From positions 1-64,000 of the forward strand of contig JBATUR010000122.1 of NCBI GenBank assembly GCA_049671305.1: a stretch of DNA of 64,000 nucleotides. Direction: 5' to 3'. The translations under genes and the position numbers were made by a program. The DNA is from CADCTM01 sp049671305. GTDB lineage: Bacteria > Cyanobacteriota > Cyanobacteriia > Cyanobacteriales > Coleofasciculaceae. Positions within the stretch are counted from its first letter, which is position 1. Each line of letters starts with the position of its first letter. Below are positions 52,725-60,763 of the stretch, one piece after another. The notes under the pieces are model-generated. The model saw nothing but the letters and a program-made list of their open reading frames with translations, made no database searches and was not told the DNA's origin.

Positions 52725-53582
52725 ATGATTGTCTGCCCCAACTGCAATCACCAAAATCCAGACGGCGCAACCCAATGCGAAGCCTGCTACACTCCTTTAC
52801 CTGCCACCACGGCTTGTCCTAATTGTGGGGCAAGTGTCCAAACTGATGCTGCCTTTTGCGGTCAATGTGGCTTTAATTTAAAGGTCAGTAATCCAGTGGC
52901 AGGAGGGCAATCTGCTCCGACTCCACTTCCCAGTGCGCCAGAGTTAGAAACCCCTGACCCTTATTTGGAACCGTCGATGAATCCACAACCTGATCCGATA
53001 TCAAATCCCACTAGTCCGCCCAATCCTGACCCTACACCAGTCCCGGCGACGGTGGTTAGTCAACCGCCAGAGGAACCAGCCCCACTCCCAAGTTCTCCAG
53101 ATCCAGATCCAGATATAGCGCCGCCACCTGTGGTCAGCGAACCAGAGGAGGAACAAGCGGCAGTAGTTAGCCCACCACCCGCCGCACCGACTCCTTTATC
53201 TGTGGCGTCAACACCATCTGCTAGTTCAACCGTCGCCAAAACTCAGTTACAGGTGCCGTCGGCTCAATTTTTGCACCTGCAGACTAATACGGTGATGGAG
53301 TTGCCGTCCAATTTGTCGGTGATTCATGTTGGTAAGCCTAATGACCAAATTCCGCCGGATCTTGATGTTTCCGGTTTTCCCAACTCAGATATTGTTTCTC
53401 GCATTCATGCCGATATTCGCGTGGAAGGGGATGCTTATTACATTGAAGATGTGGGAAGTTCTAATGGCACTTATGTCAACCATACGCCTCTATCTAAGGG
53501 CAATCGGCATCGCTTACGACCAGGCGATCGCATTAGCTTAGGTAAAGGTGACCAAGTGACCTTTTTGTTCCAAAATTCTTGA
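52725..53582 (+). CDS. Zinc-ribbon and FHA domain protein with proline-rich linker
   Basis: 285 residues from the ATG at 52725 (MIVCPNCNHQ); an in-frame ATG 72 bases upstream adds residues of unlikely character. Residues 1-55 carry two zinc ribbons (CPNC, CEAC, CPNC, CGQC). About 130 residues of Pro, Asp and Glu follow as a disordered linker. The C-terminal FHA domain (about 190-285) includes the phosphothreonine-binding block SRIHADIRV and SSNGTYVNHTPL. It should read Thr phosphorylation by a Ser/Thr kinase; partner unknown. Another FHA gene follows at 54069. Confidence 0.9.
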   Translation: MIVCPNCNHQNPDGATQCEACYTPLPATTACPNCGASVQTDAAFCGQCGFNLKVSNPVAGGQSAPTPLPSAPELETPDPYLEPSMNPQPDPISNPTSPPNPDPTPVPATVVSQPPEEPAPLPSSPDPDPDIAPPPVVSEPEEEQAAVVSPPPAAPTPLSVASTPSASSTVAKTQLQVPSAQFLHLQTNTVMELPSNLSVIHVGKPNDQIPPDLDVSGFPNSDIVSRIHADIRVEGDAYYIEDVGSSNGTYVNHTPLSKGNRHRLRPGDRISLGKGDQVTFLFQNS

Positions 53583-54068
53583 GTTGCCTCAGTCTAAGTT
53601 TGCCTCACAATTAGGGGTGAGGGGTAAGACCAAGTTGTCGTGCTGCATCTGAAGATGATAGCCTCTTGTTAATACCCCTCTATAAATTGGCGCTGATTTA
53701 ATCGGCTAATTTATAATTAACTAGACAAGTAATTGTTACAATGCTCAAAGCCATAAATTTCTGGGCGGCTCAAACTTAGTTTTTTTGGCTGGAGCAACTC
53801 CCACCACAATCCCAACTATCAAATTGTTTATGATTAGTTGAGTAAAAACTAAAAAGTTGATTTTTAGAGGTATGCACTTCCTGAAATGCTGAAATTCAAA
53901 AGCGGCATTTGCTACAGGGATGCAGTAAATTAGAGTGGATTCACTTGTTATTAAGCTGGGATTCGCTCTTAACGACTCTAGCATCAGCGTTAGTAAACTT
54001 AAGAATGAAATTCCCCAGCATTGGCGAGGGAAGAATTGTAAAAAGTCTCAGCCCATGAGGCAAAGTCT
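53583..54068. other. Intergenic region, nothing firmly recognised
   Basis: 486 bases between two FHA genes. On the minus strand an open frame (53745-53984) ends in a hydrophobic stretch INNLIVGIVVGVAP but has no convincing start or ribosome site, so I do not call it. No RNA gene or repeat identified. AGGGGTGAGGGGTAAG near 53615 is a short purine-rich repeat. Confidence 0.35.
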
Positions 54069-54512
54069 TTGAAAGATGTGACAACAGTGATTACTCTGAC
54101 CCTGCTGCACCCTCTCCAGTCTGTGCCTGTTCAAAGTTGGCCCTTTGAAACCGAGTCTTTGATTCGGATTGGACGGTCAACAGATAATGAGGTCATTCTA
54201 TACAGTGCAGTGGTTTCCCGTCACCATGTAGAACTACGACGTAATGGTTCTGACTGGGAAATTGTCAGTTTGGGTGCCAACGGAACTTATATCGATGGCA
54301 AGCGCATTACCCAAACACCGGTTATCGACGGCATGATTATTCGTCTAGCAAGCTCTGGACCCAAAATCCAGATTCGCGTTGAAGGAGAAGCATCTCAAGA
54401 AAGTTTACAGGCGGCTTCCGGCAGGCGCTCATCTTCCAGAATTAAGGAGATTGATCCTGCAAAAGAGACGTTTATTAATTCCAGAAGTACTCATGTAGAA
54501 GATGAGAATTAA
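54069..54512 (+). CDS. FHA domain protein
   Basis: A 147-residue protein whose start is a TTG at 54069, supported by GAGG 9 bases upstream; a GTG at 54078 is possible. The FHA domain fills residues 8-105: ESLIRIGRSTDNEVILYS, the binding motif SRHHVELRRNG and LGANGTYIDGKRI. The C-terminal 40 residues are polar and Ser/Arg-rich (AASGRRSSSRIKEIDP), possibly itself a phosphorylation target. Function: phosphothreonine recognition. No kinase gene is in the window. Confidence 0.87.
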   Translation: MKDVTTVITLTLLHPLQSVPVQSWPFETESLIRIGRSTDNEVILYSAVVSRHHVELRRNGSDWEIVSLGANGTYIDGKRITQTPVIDGMIIRLASSGPKIQIRVEGEASQESLQAASGRRSSSRIKEIDPAKETFINSRSTHVEDEN

Positions 54513-54700
54513 TTAGGAGTTGATTAAAACAGTTCCTTTTTTGTCAATACGATTGAGCTGGGGGCGCATGACTCAAGCGCTCCTGTTAGATTGTTGATTT
54601 TTAATTAAAAGTTAAAATGACAATCTAGGCAGTGCTAAGAAAAGAAAGTTAAGTCAATAGCCCACACTCAACTATGAGAAAATAAGTGCAGGTTTGAAAG

Positions 54701-55243
54701 ATGATAAATTTGCCTAATTGGATTCCCTCTCTTACCGCTTGGATGAGTTCTCTACTACTCATTTTATTGATGCGGGGTCTCTTGGTTCTAATCAGGGTAA
54801 TTTTTCAAATGGGTGAGCCAATAATGGCAGTTTCACCTAAGTTGAGATTTGTCTTATATTTTGTCGCCTTGCTATCACCTATTTTAATCATAACTATTGC
54901 CCATCATTTACTTCACATTGTTCTAGAGCGATTTTATCCCAATACCAGCTCACCAGAAATTAGTGCTAATGCTGGGCAGCTTCCTAGTTTGATGAGTTGG
55001 TGGGAAGGCTTTTATGGTTGGATGGCAATATCTTTAGCAATCGTGGTAAGTGGCATGATTCAAGTTATTTTCTTGCCCCTACCTGACTCGTACGTGCTGC
55101 TGGGCTGGTGGAAGGAACTAAGAGATTTATTCACTCTGACGACACTTTACCAAGTGATTACCGCCGCTTACCTTTACCAATTTGAACATTTAGTTCGTAA
55201 TCATTTGATGTCCGTTGGTGCAAATTCTGAGTTGAATCAATAG
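54701..55243 (+). CDS. Membrane protein of unknown function, four predicted helices
   Basis: A 180-residue protein with hydrophobic segments at about 12-36, 48-75, 105-128 and a weaker 140-160. A polar loop (about 78-100, PNTSSPEISANAGQLP) lies between the second and third. No family, catalytic motif or binding site recognised. It is tail-to-tail with the petN-ndhP pair, with a hairpin in the 100-base gap. Confidence 0.65.
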   Translation: MINLPNWIPSLTAWMSSLLLILLMRGLLVLIRVIFQMGEPIMAVSPKLRFVLYFVALLSPILIITIAHHLLHIVLERFYPNTSSPEISANAGQLPSLMSWWEGFYGWMAISLAIVVSGMIQVIFLPLPDSYVLLGWWKELRDLFTLTTLYQVITAAYLYQFEHLVRNHLMSVGANSELNQ

Positions 55244-55281
55244 TATAAATAACAAGCAGAAATTCAATTTCATCTAATACA

Positions 55282-55337
55282 TAGTAGAAGTATAAACTCT
55301 TGATTAATGTCAACCAAGAAAGTTCATACCTCTACTA
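55282..55337 (-). terminator. Long hairpin between the membrane protein and ndhP
   Basis: TAGTAGAAGTATAAACT (55282 onward) and AGTTCATACCTCTACTA (ending 55337) pair over 17 bp. The two mismatches become G-U pairs only in minus-strand RNA, which suggests the hairpin is maintained for the petN-ndhP transcript, whose last codon is 8 bases upstream. No long U run follows. Confidence 0.5.
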
Positions 55338-55344
55338 CATATTT

Positions 55345-55479
55345 TTAGCTTTTCTTATCTCGATCTTGGCGACGGCGATCGCGCCATTCGGCTGCTGTCA
55401 GGTAAATAACGCCGCCAGTAACAATAGCTAATAATCCTGCTGCTGCCAAAAATAGAAGCGTAACAAAGGAACTTTCCAC
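55345..55479 (-). CDS. ndhP: Small single-helix protein, probable NDH-1 subunit NdhP
   Basis: A 44-residue protein from a GTG at 55479. One membrane helix (about 6-28, VTLLFLAAAGLLAIVTGGV) is followed by YLTAAEWRDRRRQDRDKKS. The Y-L-T-x-x-E-W-R-D-R-R-R pattern after a single helix is what I recall for NdhP, a small subunit that stabilises the cyanobacterial NDH-1 complex in cyclic electron flow. Identification is from memory of the family and should be confirmed. It begins 7 bases after the petN stop and must share its transcript. Confidence 0.68.
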   Translation of the reverse strand: MESSFVTLLFLAAAGLLAIVTGGVIYLTAAEWRDRRRQDRDKKS

Positions 55480-55486
55480 AATATCT

Positions 55487-55576
55487 CTAGAAGCCGTTAC
55501 GACCCCAAATAACCATAGCAATTGACCAAGTAAACAAAACTAGTGTCGAAACCCAACCCAGTGAGAGAATATCCAT
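55487..55576 (-). CDS. petN: Cytochrome b6-f complex subunit VIII (PetN)
   Basis: A 29-residue protein, MDILSLGWVSTLVLFTW then SIAMVIWGRNGF, the canonical length and sequence of PetN. It is a single transmembrane helix at the outer edge of the cytochrome b6-f dimer, essential for complex stability. The open frame is too short for most automatic calls. Upstream of ndhP with 7 bases between. Confidence 0.96.
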   Translation of the reverse strand: MDILSLGWVSTLVLFTWSIAMVIWGRNGF

Positions 55577-55650
55577 AGCGGTCTATAACAAAATGAAATG
55601 ACTATAAACATTAATGATAATTCAATCTGCCCCTGCTTGGACTACAGACG

Positions 55651-56103
55651 ATGATTGTTAACCCATCATCCAACTTAAAGCTGGAGCGAATTGAGTCCCT
55701 AAAAGCTGGCATTCTCGCGGCTTTCTGCCTAACAATCAGTTATAGCTTGCTAACTCTTGTTCATCAATTACTACCATTTGAGCCACTGGCAGCGCTGCAG
55801 ATTACTAGTATGAGCAGTTTTGGGCTGAAAGTAGCGATCGCCTTTATTAACGGTTTCCTGTTTGGCATCACCTACCGTTACGTGATTCGTGATGATGATA
55901 ATTCTCACCTATCAGAAGGCGCTGTGCTAGCCTTTGGCATCGTGCGAGGACTGGCACTGGTGGAAGCAACACCCGATTTAATTGGCTCGTTTTGGGTATT
56001 GAGCATTTTAGGCACGGAAAGTATTTTGTATTTTACCATCGCACGTTGGCTGATCGACTGGGCAATAGGGATGCAGTGGCTCAAACCATTTAAGACAAAT
56101 TAA
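55651..56103 (+). CDS. Membrane protein of unknown function
   Basis: A 150-residue protein with about four hydrophobic segments: about 18-38 (LKAGILAAFCLTISYSLLTL), 55-75, 92-110 and 115-140. The pattern ITSMSSFGLKVAIAFINGFLFGITYRYVIR followed by an acidic loop RDDDNSH is seen in conserved cyanobacterial membrane proteins without assigned function. Its last 14 bases overlap the 3' end of the NAD(P)-binding gene on the other strand. Confidence 0.7.
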   Translation: MIVNPSSNLKLERIESLKAGILAAFCLTISYSLLTLVHQLLPFEPLAALQITSMSSFGLKVAIAFINGFLFGITYRYVIRDDDNSHLSEGAVLAFGIVRGLALVEATPDLIGSFWVLSILGTESILYFTIARWLIDWAIGMQWLKPFKTN

Positions 56104-56764
56104 GTTCCTCAAACCCAGCTTGCCCATAAGTCATTTCGCGGTCAACTGCTGAGAGAATCTTATTATTAGCTGCTTCATGGAACAAACACTGCACTGCCAA
56201 CTGAGCCACATCAGCGCGATGAATTGAGCCGGCAACAGTGTAATCTGGTGTCAAAACTCCATTACCTGTTGCTGGTTCCGACTTTAAGCCACCAGGACGA
56301 ATTACAGTGTAATTTAAGCCACTCTTGACTAAATATTGCTCGGCTTTTTCCTTTTCCAGCAAAACTGGCTTTAAAGTTGCCATAGCTTGGGGTGGTAGTG
56401 CTACCGCGCTTTCGCCACTGCCAATGGAAGAAATTAAGATAAACTTTTGTACAGCAGCTTTTACCGCCGCATCAATGAGATTTTTGTTACCCAAAAAGTC
56501 GGCACGTTCACCATCTTTAGGTAAACCGCCAATTGTGCTAATTACAGCATAAACTGGTTCAGCGAGCATGACTTGCTCCAAACTTGCGGCATCCATTGCA
56601 TCAGCAATGACAACTTTTATAGCCATTGCTTCTAATTCTGGACGCGCATCTTCTGAGCGTAAAAGTGCTTTAATATCTTGATTTTGTTCAACTAAACATT
56701 TGGCGATTTCTCGACCAACACCACGACTTGCGCCCGCGAGAAAAATGTAAGGAGAATCTGTCAT
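56090..56764 (-). CDS. NAD(P)-binding atypical SDR protein
   Basis: A 224-residue Rossmann-fold protein of the atypical SDR (NmrA/HSCARG-like) kind. The dinucleotide motif is FLAGASRGVGREIAKCL at residues 8-24, an SDR-like ISTIGGLP occurs near 75, and LISSIGSGE near 110 and YTVIRPGGLKSEP near 150 follow. The catalytic Tyr-x-x-x-Lys of classical SDRs is not obvious. Relatives act in chlorophyll or quinone metabolism or as redox sensors; the specific role is unknown. Overlaps the convergent gene 55651-56103 by 14 bases. Confidence 0.88.
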   Translation of the reverse strand: MTDSPYIFLAGASRGVGREIAKCLVEQNQDIKALLRSEDARPELEAMAIKVVIADAMDAASLEQVMLAEPVYAVISTIGGLPKDGERADFLGNKNLIDAAVKAAVQKFILISSIGSGESAVALPPQAMATLKPVLLEKEKAEQYLVKSGLNYTVIRPGGLKSEPATGNGVLTPDYTVAGSIHRADVAQLAVQCLFHEAANNKILSAVDREMTYGQAGFEELNLS

Positions 56765-56854
56765 TTGTCAAGTCCTTTTTGCTGTTATTTGTCGGAATTA
56801 CGCCAAAACTTAGTAGCTTTTTGCCTAAGTTTTGATTAATTTTTTTTAAAGATA

Positions 56855-57493
56855 TTAAGACACTTTTTTTGCCACAATTACGAGCCAGGATTGTTCTTGG
56901 CGGGGCAAACCTGGAGGACGATAATAGTGATTAATAATCGTAAATCCAGCTTGTTCGAGGCAGGGAGCCAAGGTTTCATACTCCCAGGCTACAACATAAC
57001 GATGTCCTGAAGTACGGGGTGTGTAACCTTCCCAGTCGCCGCGCCCCATAGACATCAGCAGCACACCATTGAGAATAAGCGATCGCCATAAGTCCTGCAA
57101 TACCTTTGCCATCTGATCACGCGGCACATGAATCAAAGAAGCATTAGCAAAAATGCCATCAAAGCTATCCGTTGGCAAATTGAGGCTAAGAAACGACTGT
57201 TGCCACACCTCACATCCCGATGCTCGTGCCATTTCCACAAAGGCTGGTGTAGCATCTAAGCCAATTGCCGTTTGATTTTGAGCCTTAAACGCCACCAAAT
57301 CACGTCCGGGACCACAGCCTAAGTCTAGGATTTTACCAGGATTTTTGGGCAGGGCAGCCAGCAAGGCGTCGCGGTTTTGAGAGACATCATGCCCCCAGGT
57401 GCCTGCTTTGAAGCTATCTGCCTCGGCTTGGTATTGAGCGATTGTAACTTGTTCGTGTTGCTCCACAATTATATTTAACCTTTTATCTAGCAA
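56855..57493 (-). CDS. Class I SAM-dependent methyltransferase
   Basis: A 212-residue methyltransferase of the UbiG/Methyltransf_25 type. SAM motif I is ILDLGCGPGRDLVAFK (about residues 55-70), the acidic loop follows as AIGLDATPAFVEMA, and post-I motif FDGIFANASLIHVPRD is intact. Substrate unknown. N-terminal helix QYQAEADSFKAGTWGHDVS is family-typical. It is 50 bases downstream of the adenylate cyclase gene on the same strand, separated by the arms of an inverted repeat. Confidence 0.88.
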   Translation of the reverse strand: MLDKRLNIIVEQHEQVTIAQYQAEADSFKAGTWGHDVSQNRDALLAALPKNPGKILDLGCGPGRDLVAFKAQNQTAIGLDATPAFVEMARASGCEVWQQSFLSLNLPTDSFDGIFANASLIHVPRDQMAKVLQDLWRSLILNGVLLMSMGRGDWEGYTPRTSGHRYVVAWEYETLAPCLEQAGFTIINHYYRPPGLPRQEQSWLVIVAKKVS

Positions 57494-57502
57494 CCTTGGC
57501 GC

Positions 57503-57567
57503 AAATCCCCGACTTCTTAAATTTCCCAGAGTTATTTTGAGGGTTTAACTCCAGAAGTCGGGTATTT
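57503..57567. repeat. Inverted repeat of the CCCGACTTCT family reaching into the cyclase gene
   Basis: AAATCCCCGACTTCT (57503-57517) and AGAAGTCGGGTATTT (57553-57567) are complementary apart from one base, with a 35-base spacer. The right arm lies within the last codons of the cyclase gene and encodes the KIPDFW part of its C-terminus. A related hairpin is at 35612-35640 and a similar one at 48520-48552. Probably a terminator-type dispersed repeat that has become part of coding sequence. Confidence 0.6.
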
Positions 57568-59062
57568 TGTCTAGTTTAGTAACGCCAACTTTCTTAGCTT
57601 TGAGCAAATAAGTGATCATTTCTCCTTTACCTTTAACTTGGATGATACCGCGTGACTCAAATTGATAACTATCTTGTAAATATTGATAAGTTGCTTCAGT
57701 TACTTGAATACCGCCAGCCACACCGTGAGATTCCATACGGCTAGCGGTATTAACGGCATCACCCCATAAATCATAGATGAATTTTTTTGTGCCTATTACA
57801 CCAGCAACTACGGCACCTGTATTAATGCCAATACGGATATTAAGTGTTGTCTGATGTTTGGCATTAAAATTTCTGACTTCTTGTTGCATATCCAGTGCCA
57901 TATTAGCGATCGCTTCTGCATGATCGTGACGTGGCAAGGGCACACCTCCAACTACCATATAAGCATCACCAATTGTCTTAATTTTTTCTAAGTTGTGCTT
58001 TTCAGTCAAGCTGTCGAAGCCAGTAAAAATCTCGTTGAGCAATTTTAAAAGTTCTTGGGGCGAAATCTGTTCTGACAACTGAGTAAAATTGACAATATCG
58101 GCAAACAAAATTGTCACCTCAGCAAAACCTTCAGCAATATGGCTCTGTCCTGCTTTTAACTTGGCAGCGATCGTTTCTGGTAAAATATTGAGCAACAAAC
58201 GCTCAGATTTTTCTTGTTCAATTATCAATTGTTCGTTGGTTTCTTGTAATTGGGCTGTGCGTTCAACTACACGCCTTTCTAACTCTTTAGAAGTTTGACG
58301 CAAGCGACCAATTATTAAAGTTAACCCAAACACTCCCAACAGCGATAAAATAGCTAAGGTGATGAATGTACCCCTTAGTCCGGCGTTTGTCTGAGCCATT
58401 AAATTATTGAGAGGTGTGATGATTTCCAAAACACCCCGCACATCTCCCACCTGCCAATCTTTCTTAGGACTATCAAGCTGAGTATTATGACAGTTAACGC
58501 AGCTAGGTTTGAGGATATCTGCCTGAGCATAACGTAATGACATTTGACCTTTGAATGGCTCAAAGCGATAAAATGCTTGTGTAGGATTTTTTCTTAACTG
58601 TTGGAGTGCTTGGCGCTCAAAATCATCCTTAACACCACCACCTTGTTTGGCTCGACGAGGAAAGGGATAATCACTATACAATCGTACAGAGATTCCCTGA
58701 TTATTTTGACTGAGGCGCGTCCCTAAATCAATTAAGAAAGTAGCAGGAAGTGGAATTGTACCTTGTTTAGAGTAGTAGTCGTCGTCTTCTTCGCTGACGG
58801 TAATGCCATGAGCTGATTTTATCCGATCAACTACTTTATCACTGTAAAGCGTGCGAGCTTCCTTGATGGCTTTGGCATACAGGATAGAATTTTGCACTGC
58901 TTGTGATTGAATGAGGTTGGAAGACAGACGCCACATATTAGATAATGCGATCGCAATGCCAACACAAAATAGCAGTGTCAAAATCAGAATAGTCCGTTTA
59001 TAGAGTAGGCTAACAAACTTACTCCAAGCTTGGGCAATTAACTGGCGCATTACATCCTTCAA
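57545..59062 (-). CDS. Membrane adenylate cyclase with periplasmic haem-type sensor (DUF3365/Tll0287-like)
   Basis: A 505-residue protein. A transmembrane helix (about 24-42), a periplasmic DUF3365/Tll0287-like sensor (about 55-225) with a Cys188-x-x-Cys191-His192 haem-c site in SCVNCHN, a second helix (about 232-252), a coiled coil (255-290) and a class III cyclase domain (about 312-495). Metal-binding Asp322 (LFADIVNFT) and Asp366 (IGDAYMVVGG) are present. Lys362 in KIKTIGD and Asp431 in YDLWGDAVN are the ATP-specific pair, so cAMP is the predicted product. It probably couples a redox, gas or light-dependent haem signal to cAMP. Confidence 0.92.
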   Translation of the reverse strand: MKDVMRQLIAQAWSKFVSLLYKRTILILTLLFCVGIAIALSNMWRLSSNLIQSQAVQNSILYAKAIKEARTLYSDKVVDRIKSAHGITVSEEDDDYYSKQGTIPLPATFLIDLGTRLSQNNQGISVRLYSDYPFPRRAKQGGGVKDDFERQALQQLRKNPTQAFYRFEPFKGQMSLRYAQADILKPSCVNCHNTQLDSPKKDWQVGDVRGVLEIITPLNNLMAQTNAGLRGTFITLAILSLLGVFGLTLIIGRLRQTSKELERRVVERTAQLQETNEQLIIEQEKSERLLLNILPETIAAKLKAGQSHIAEGFAEVTILFADIVNFTQLSEQISPQELLKLLNEIFTGFDSLTEKHNLEKIKTIGDAYMVVGGVPLPRHDHAEAIANMALDMQQEVRNFNAKHQTTLNIRIGINTGAVVAGVIGTKKFIYDLWGDAVNTASRMESHGVAGGIQVTEATYQYLQDSYQFESRGIIQVKGKGEMITYLLKAKKVGVTKLDKIPDFWS

Positions 59063-59280
59063 CTAAGAATCTGTCAGTTTATACTTCAATAAAGTTTAAA
59101 TATCTTCGTAAATGCAGCCGTTTTTCTCAAGTTAGCGCAGCTAAGTAGCTAATGCAAAAATCCTCGACTTCAACCCTTGAGTATCTACTCATGAAAAGGA
59201 TTTTCAGGGCATTCGGCTATATTATCCAGCTTTTGCCTAATTTAGGTACGATATCAGTAGTGATCATTATTTAGGGTAAC

Positions 59281-60015
59281 GTGAGTTCTAATCCCACAGA
59301 TAGCCACAAAACAATATTTCCTGGAGAAGTTTTTGCCAACACCGCCGATTTTGATGACGGTATTCGGCAGCTATTGCCCAAATATGACGAAATGTTGGAT
59401 GCTGTTGCCTATTGCCTGCCATCCTCTGCCCAGCGTATTCTAGATTTGGGTTGTGGTACAGGTGGATTAAGTATCAAAGTTTTGCAACGTTGCCCAACTG
59501 CCAAAATTACTGCCCTTGATTACTCGCCACGGATGATTGAGTTTGCCAAAGCTAAGTTAGAAGCGGCAGGATATGCCCAACAGTGGCAAGGTATGCAGGC
59601 AGATTTTGGTGATTGGGCAAATCATCAGCTAGCTTTAGAAGATGGTTTTGATGCCTGTGTGTCATCTTTGGCAATTCACCATCTTAAAGATGAAATGAAA
59701 TTAAAGCTATTTTATCGCATTCGTGAGTGTTTAAATCCTGGTGGTGTTTTTTGGAATGCTGACCCAGTTTTACCAGAATTTCCGGCGCTTGGCAGCACTT
59801 ATCAACAAATTCGCGAAGATTGGGCAGCAAAACTGGGAGCAACTTTGGCAGAAGTTCGTGCTAAAACTGAAAAAAGTACTCCTTATGGCTACTCTAACCC
59901 AGACCAACTGGCAACCTTAGATACTCATCTGCAAATGCTGCAAACTGCTGGATTTACAACCGTGGCTGTGCCGTGGAAGTATTATGGATTAGCGGTATTT
60001 GGGGCAGTAAATTAG
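59281..60015 (+). CDS. Class I SAM-dependent methyltransferase
   Basis: A 244-residue methyltransferase from a GTG with AGGG 8 bases upstream. SAM motif I is RILDLGCGTGGLSIKVL (about residues 56-72), with ITALDYSPRMIEFAKAKLE, and the active-site region FDACVSSLAIHHLKDEMK. The layout resembles TAM/UbiE-like small-molecule methyltransferases. Substrate unknown. Its last 4 bases overlap the end of the convergent pentapeptide gene. Confidence 0.88.
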   Translation: MSSNPTDSHKTIFPGEVFANTADFDDGIRQLLPKYDEMLDAVAYCLPSSAQRILDLGCGTGGLSIKVLQRCPTAKITALDYSPRMIEFAKAKLEAAGYAQQWQGMQADFGDWANHQLALEDGFDACVSSLAIHHLKDEMKLKLFYRIRECLNPGGVFWNADPVLPEFPALGSTYQQIREDWAAKLGATLAEVRAKTEKSTPYGYSNPDQLATLDTHLQMLQTAGFTTVAVPWKYYGLAVFGAVN

Positions 60016-60566
60016 CTATCTTCGGCAACTCCAGGAACTAAGATATTATCTGGCAATGTCGCATTAGTTAAATCCACTTCTGTCAAATCCAGATTTGTCA
60101 GATTTATTCCTTGTAAATCAACTCCACAAAGCTTTGCCCCCGTGAGTATAACTCGTGCCAAATTTGTGCCGGAAAGCTTTGCTTCTGTCATATCTGCCTC
60201 TGTTAGATTTGCTTGCCGCAAAAAGGCGACGGTTAAATTTGCCTTAATTAATTTTGCCTTAGTAAGATTCGATGAGCGTAAATCAGCATTAGTTAGATTT
60301 GCTGCTGTTAAATCTGCCTCGGCTAAATTTACCTTGCGTAAATCAGCAGAATTTAAGTTTGCCTGATTTAGCTTTGCTTGTTGGAGATTTGCCTCATATA
60401 AATTTGCCTCACGTAAATCTGCCCCCGCCAAGTTTATACCTTCGAGATTAGCGCCCCGCAGCGCGGCTTGCCGTAAATCAGGCTGAATTTCGGGATGTTT
60501 TGCCCTCCAATCATTCCAAATCTTTGTAGTTTGTTGAAGTAATGCTAAATGTTCGGCATCTGCCAT
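60012..60566 (-). CDS. Pentapeptide-repeat protein
   Basis: A 184-residue protein whose residues 33-175 form about 28 tandem A(N/D)Lxx pentapeptides (for example LRGANLEGINLAGADLREAN), which fold as a right-handed square beta-helix. The N-terminal 30 residues (LLQQTTKIWNDWRAKHPE) form a short helix. No membrane segment. The family is abundant in cyanobacteria; roles range from DNA mimicry to targeting, and nothing here decides. The coding repeats also give weak DNA-level repetition. Confidence 0.92.
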   Translation of the reverse strand: MADAEHLALLQQTTKIWNDWRAKHPEIQPDLRQAALRGANLEGINLAGADLREANLYEANLQQAKLNQANLNSADLRKVNLAEADLTAANLTNADLRSSNLTKAKLIKANLTVAFLRQANLTEADMTEAKLSGTNLARVILTGAKLCGVDLQGINLTNLDLTEVDLTNATLPDNILVPGVAEDS

Positions 60567-60763
60567 TTTAAAAAAATCTTACGATTGTAAGATGTAGGAA
60601 AAAATTTTGTTTTTAATTATCTTTTAAGTATCGAGTCAAGCTTTGAAAAATCGGGCTTTTATCTCATTGAAGCTAAAAAAATTCACAGAAACTTAAACAA
60701 AATTTTTAAAAAATATACAACAATAAAGGTAAAAGATTAAAAATCTCAACCAGGTAAAGCACG

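Noticed and set aside
53745..53984. Minus-strand open frame of 79 codons with hydrophobic C-terminal stretch, as a small thylakoid protein
   Set aside because: No ribosome site or plausible start, and it matches none of the small photosystem, b6-f or NDH subunits I know.
60012..60566. DNA repeat array or CRISPR-like region on the minus strand
   Set aside because: The periodicity is 15 bases and follows pentapeptide codons; there are no unique spacers of fixed length.
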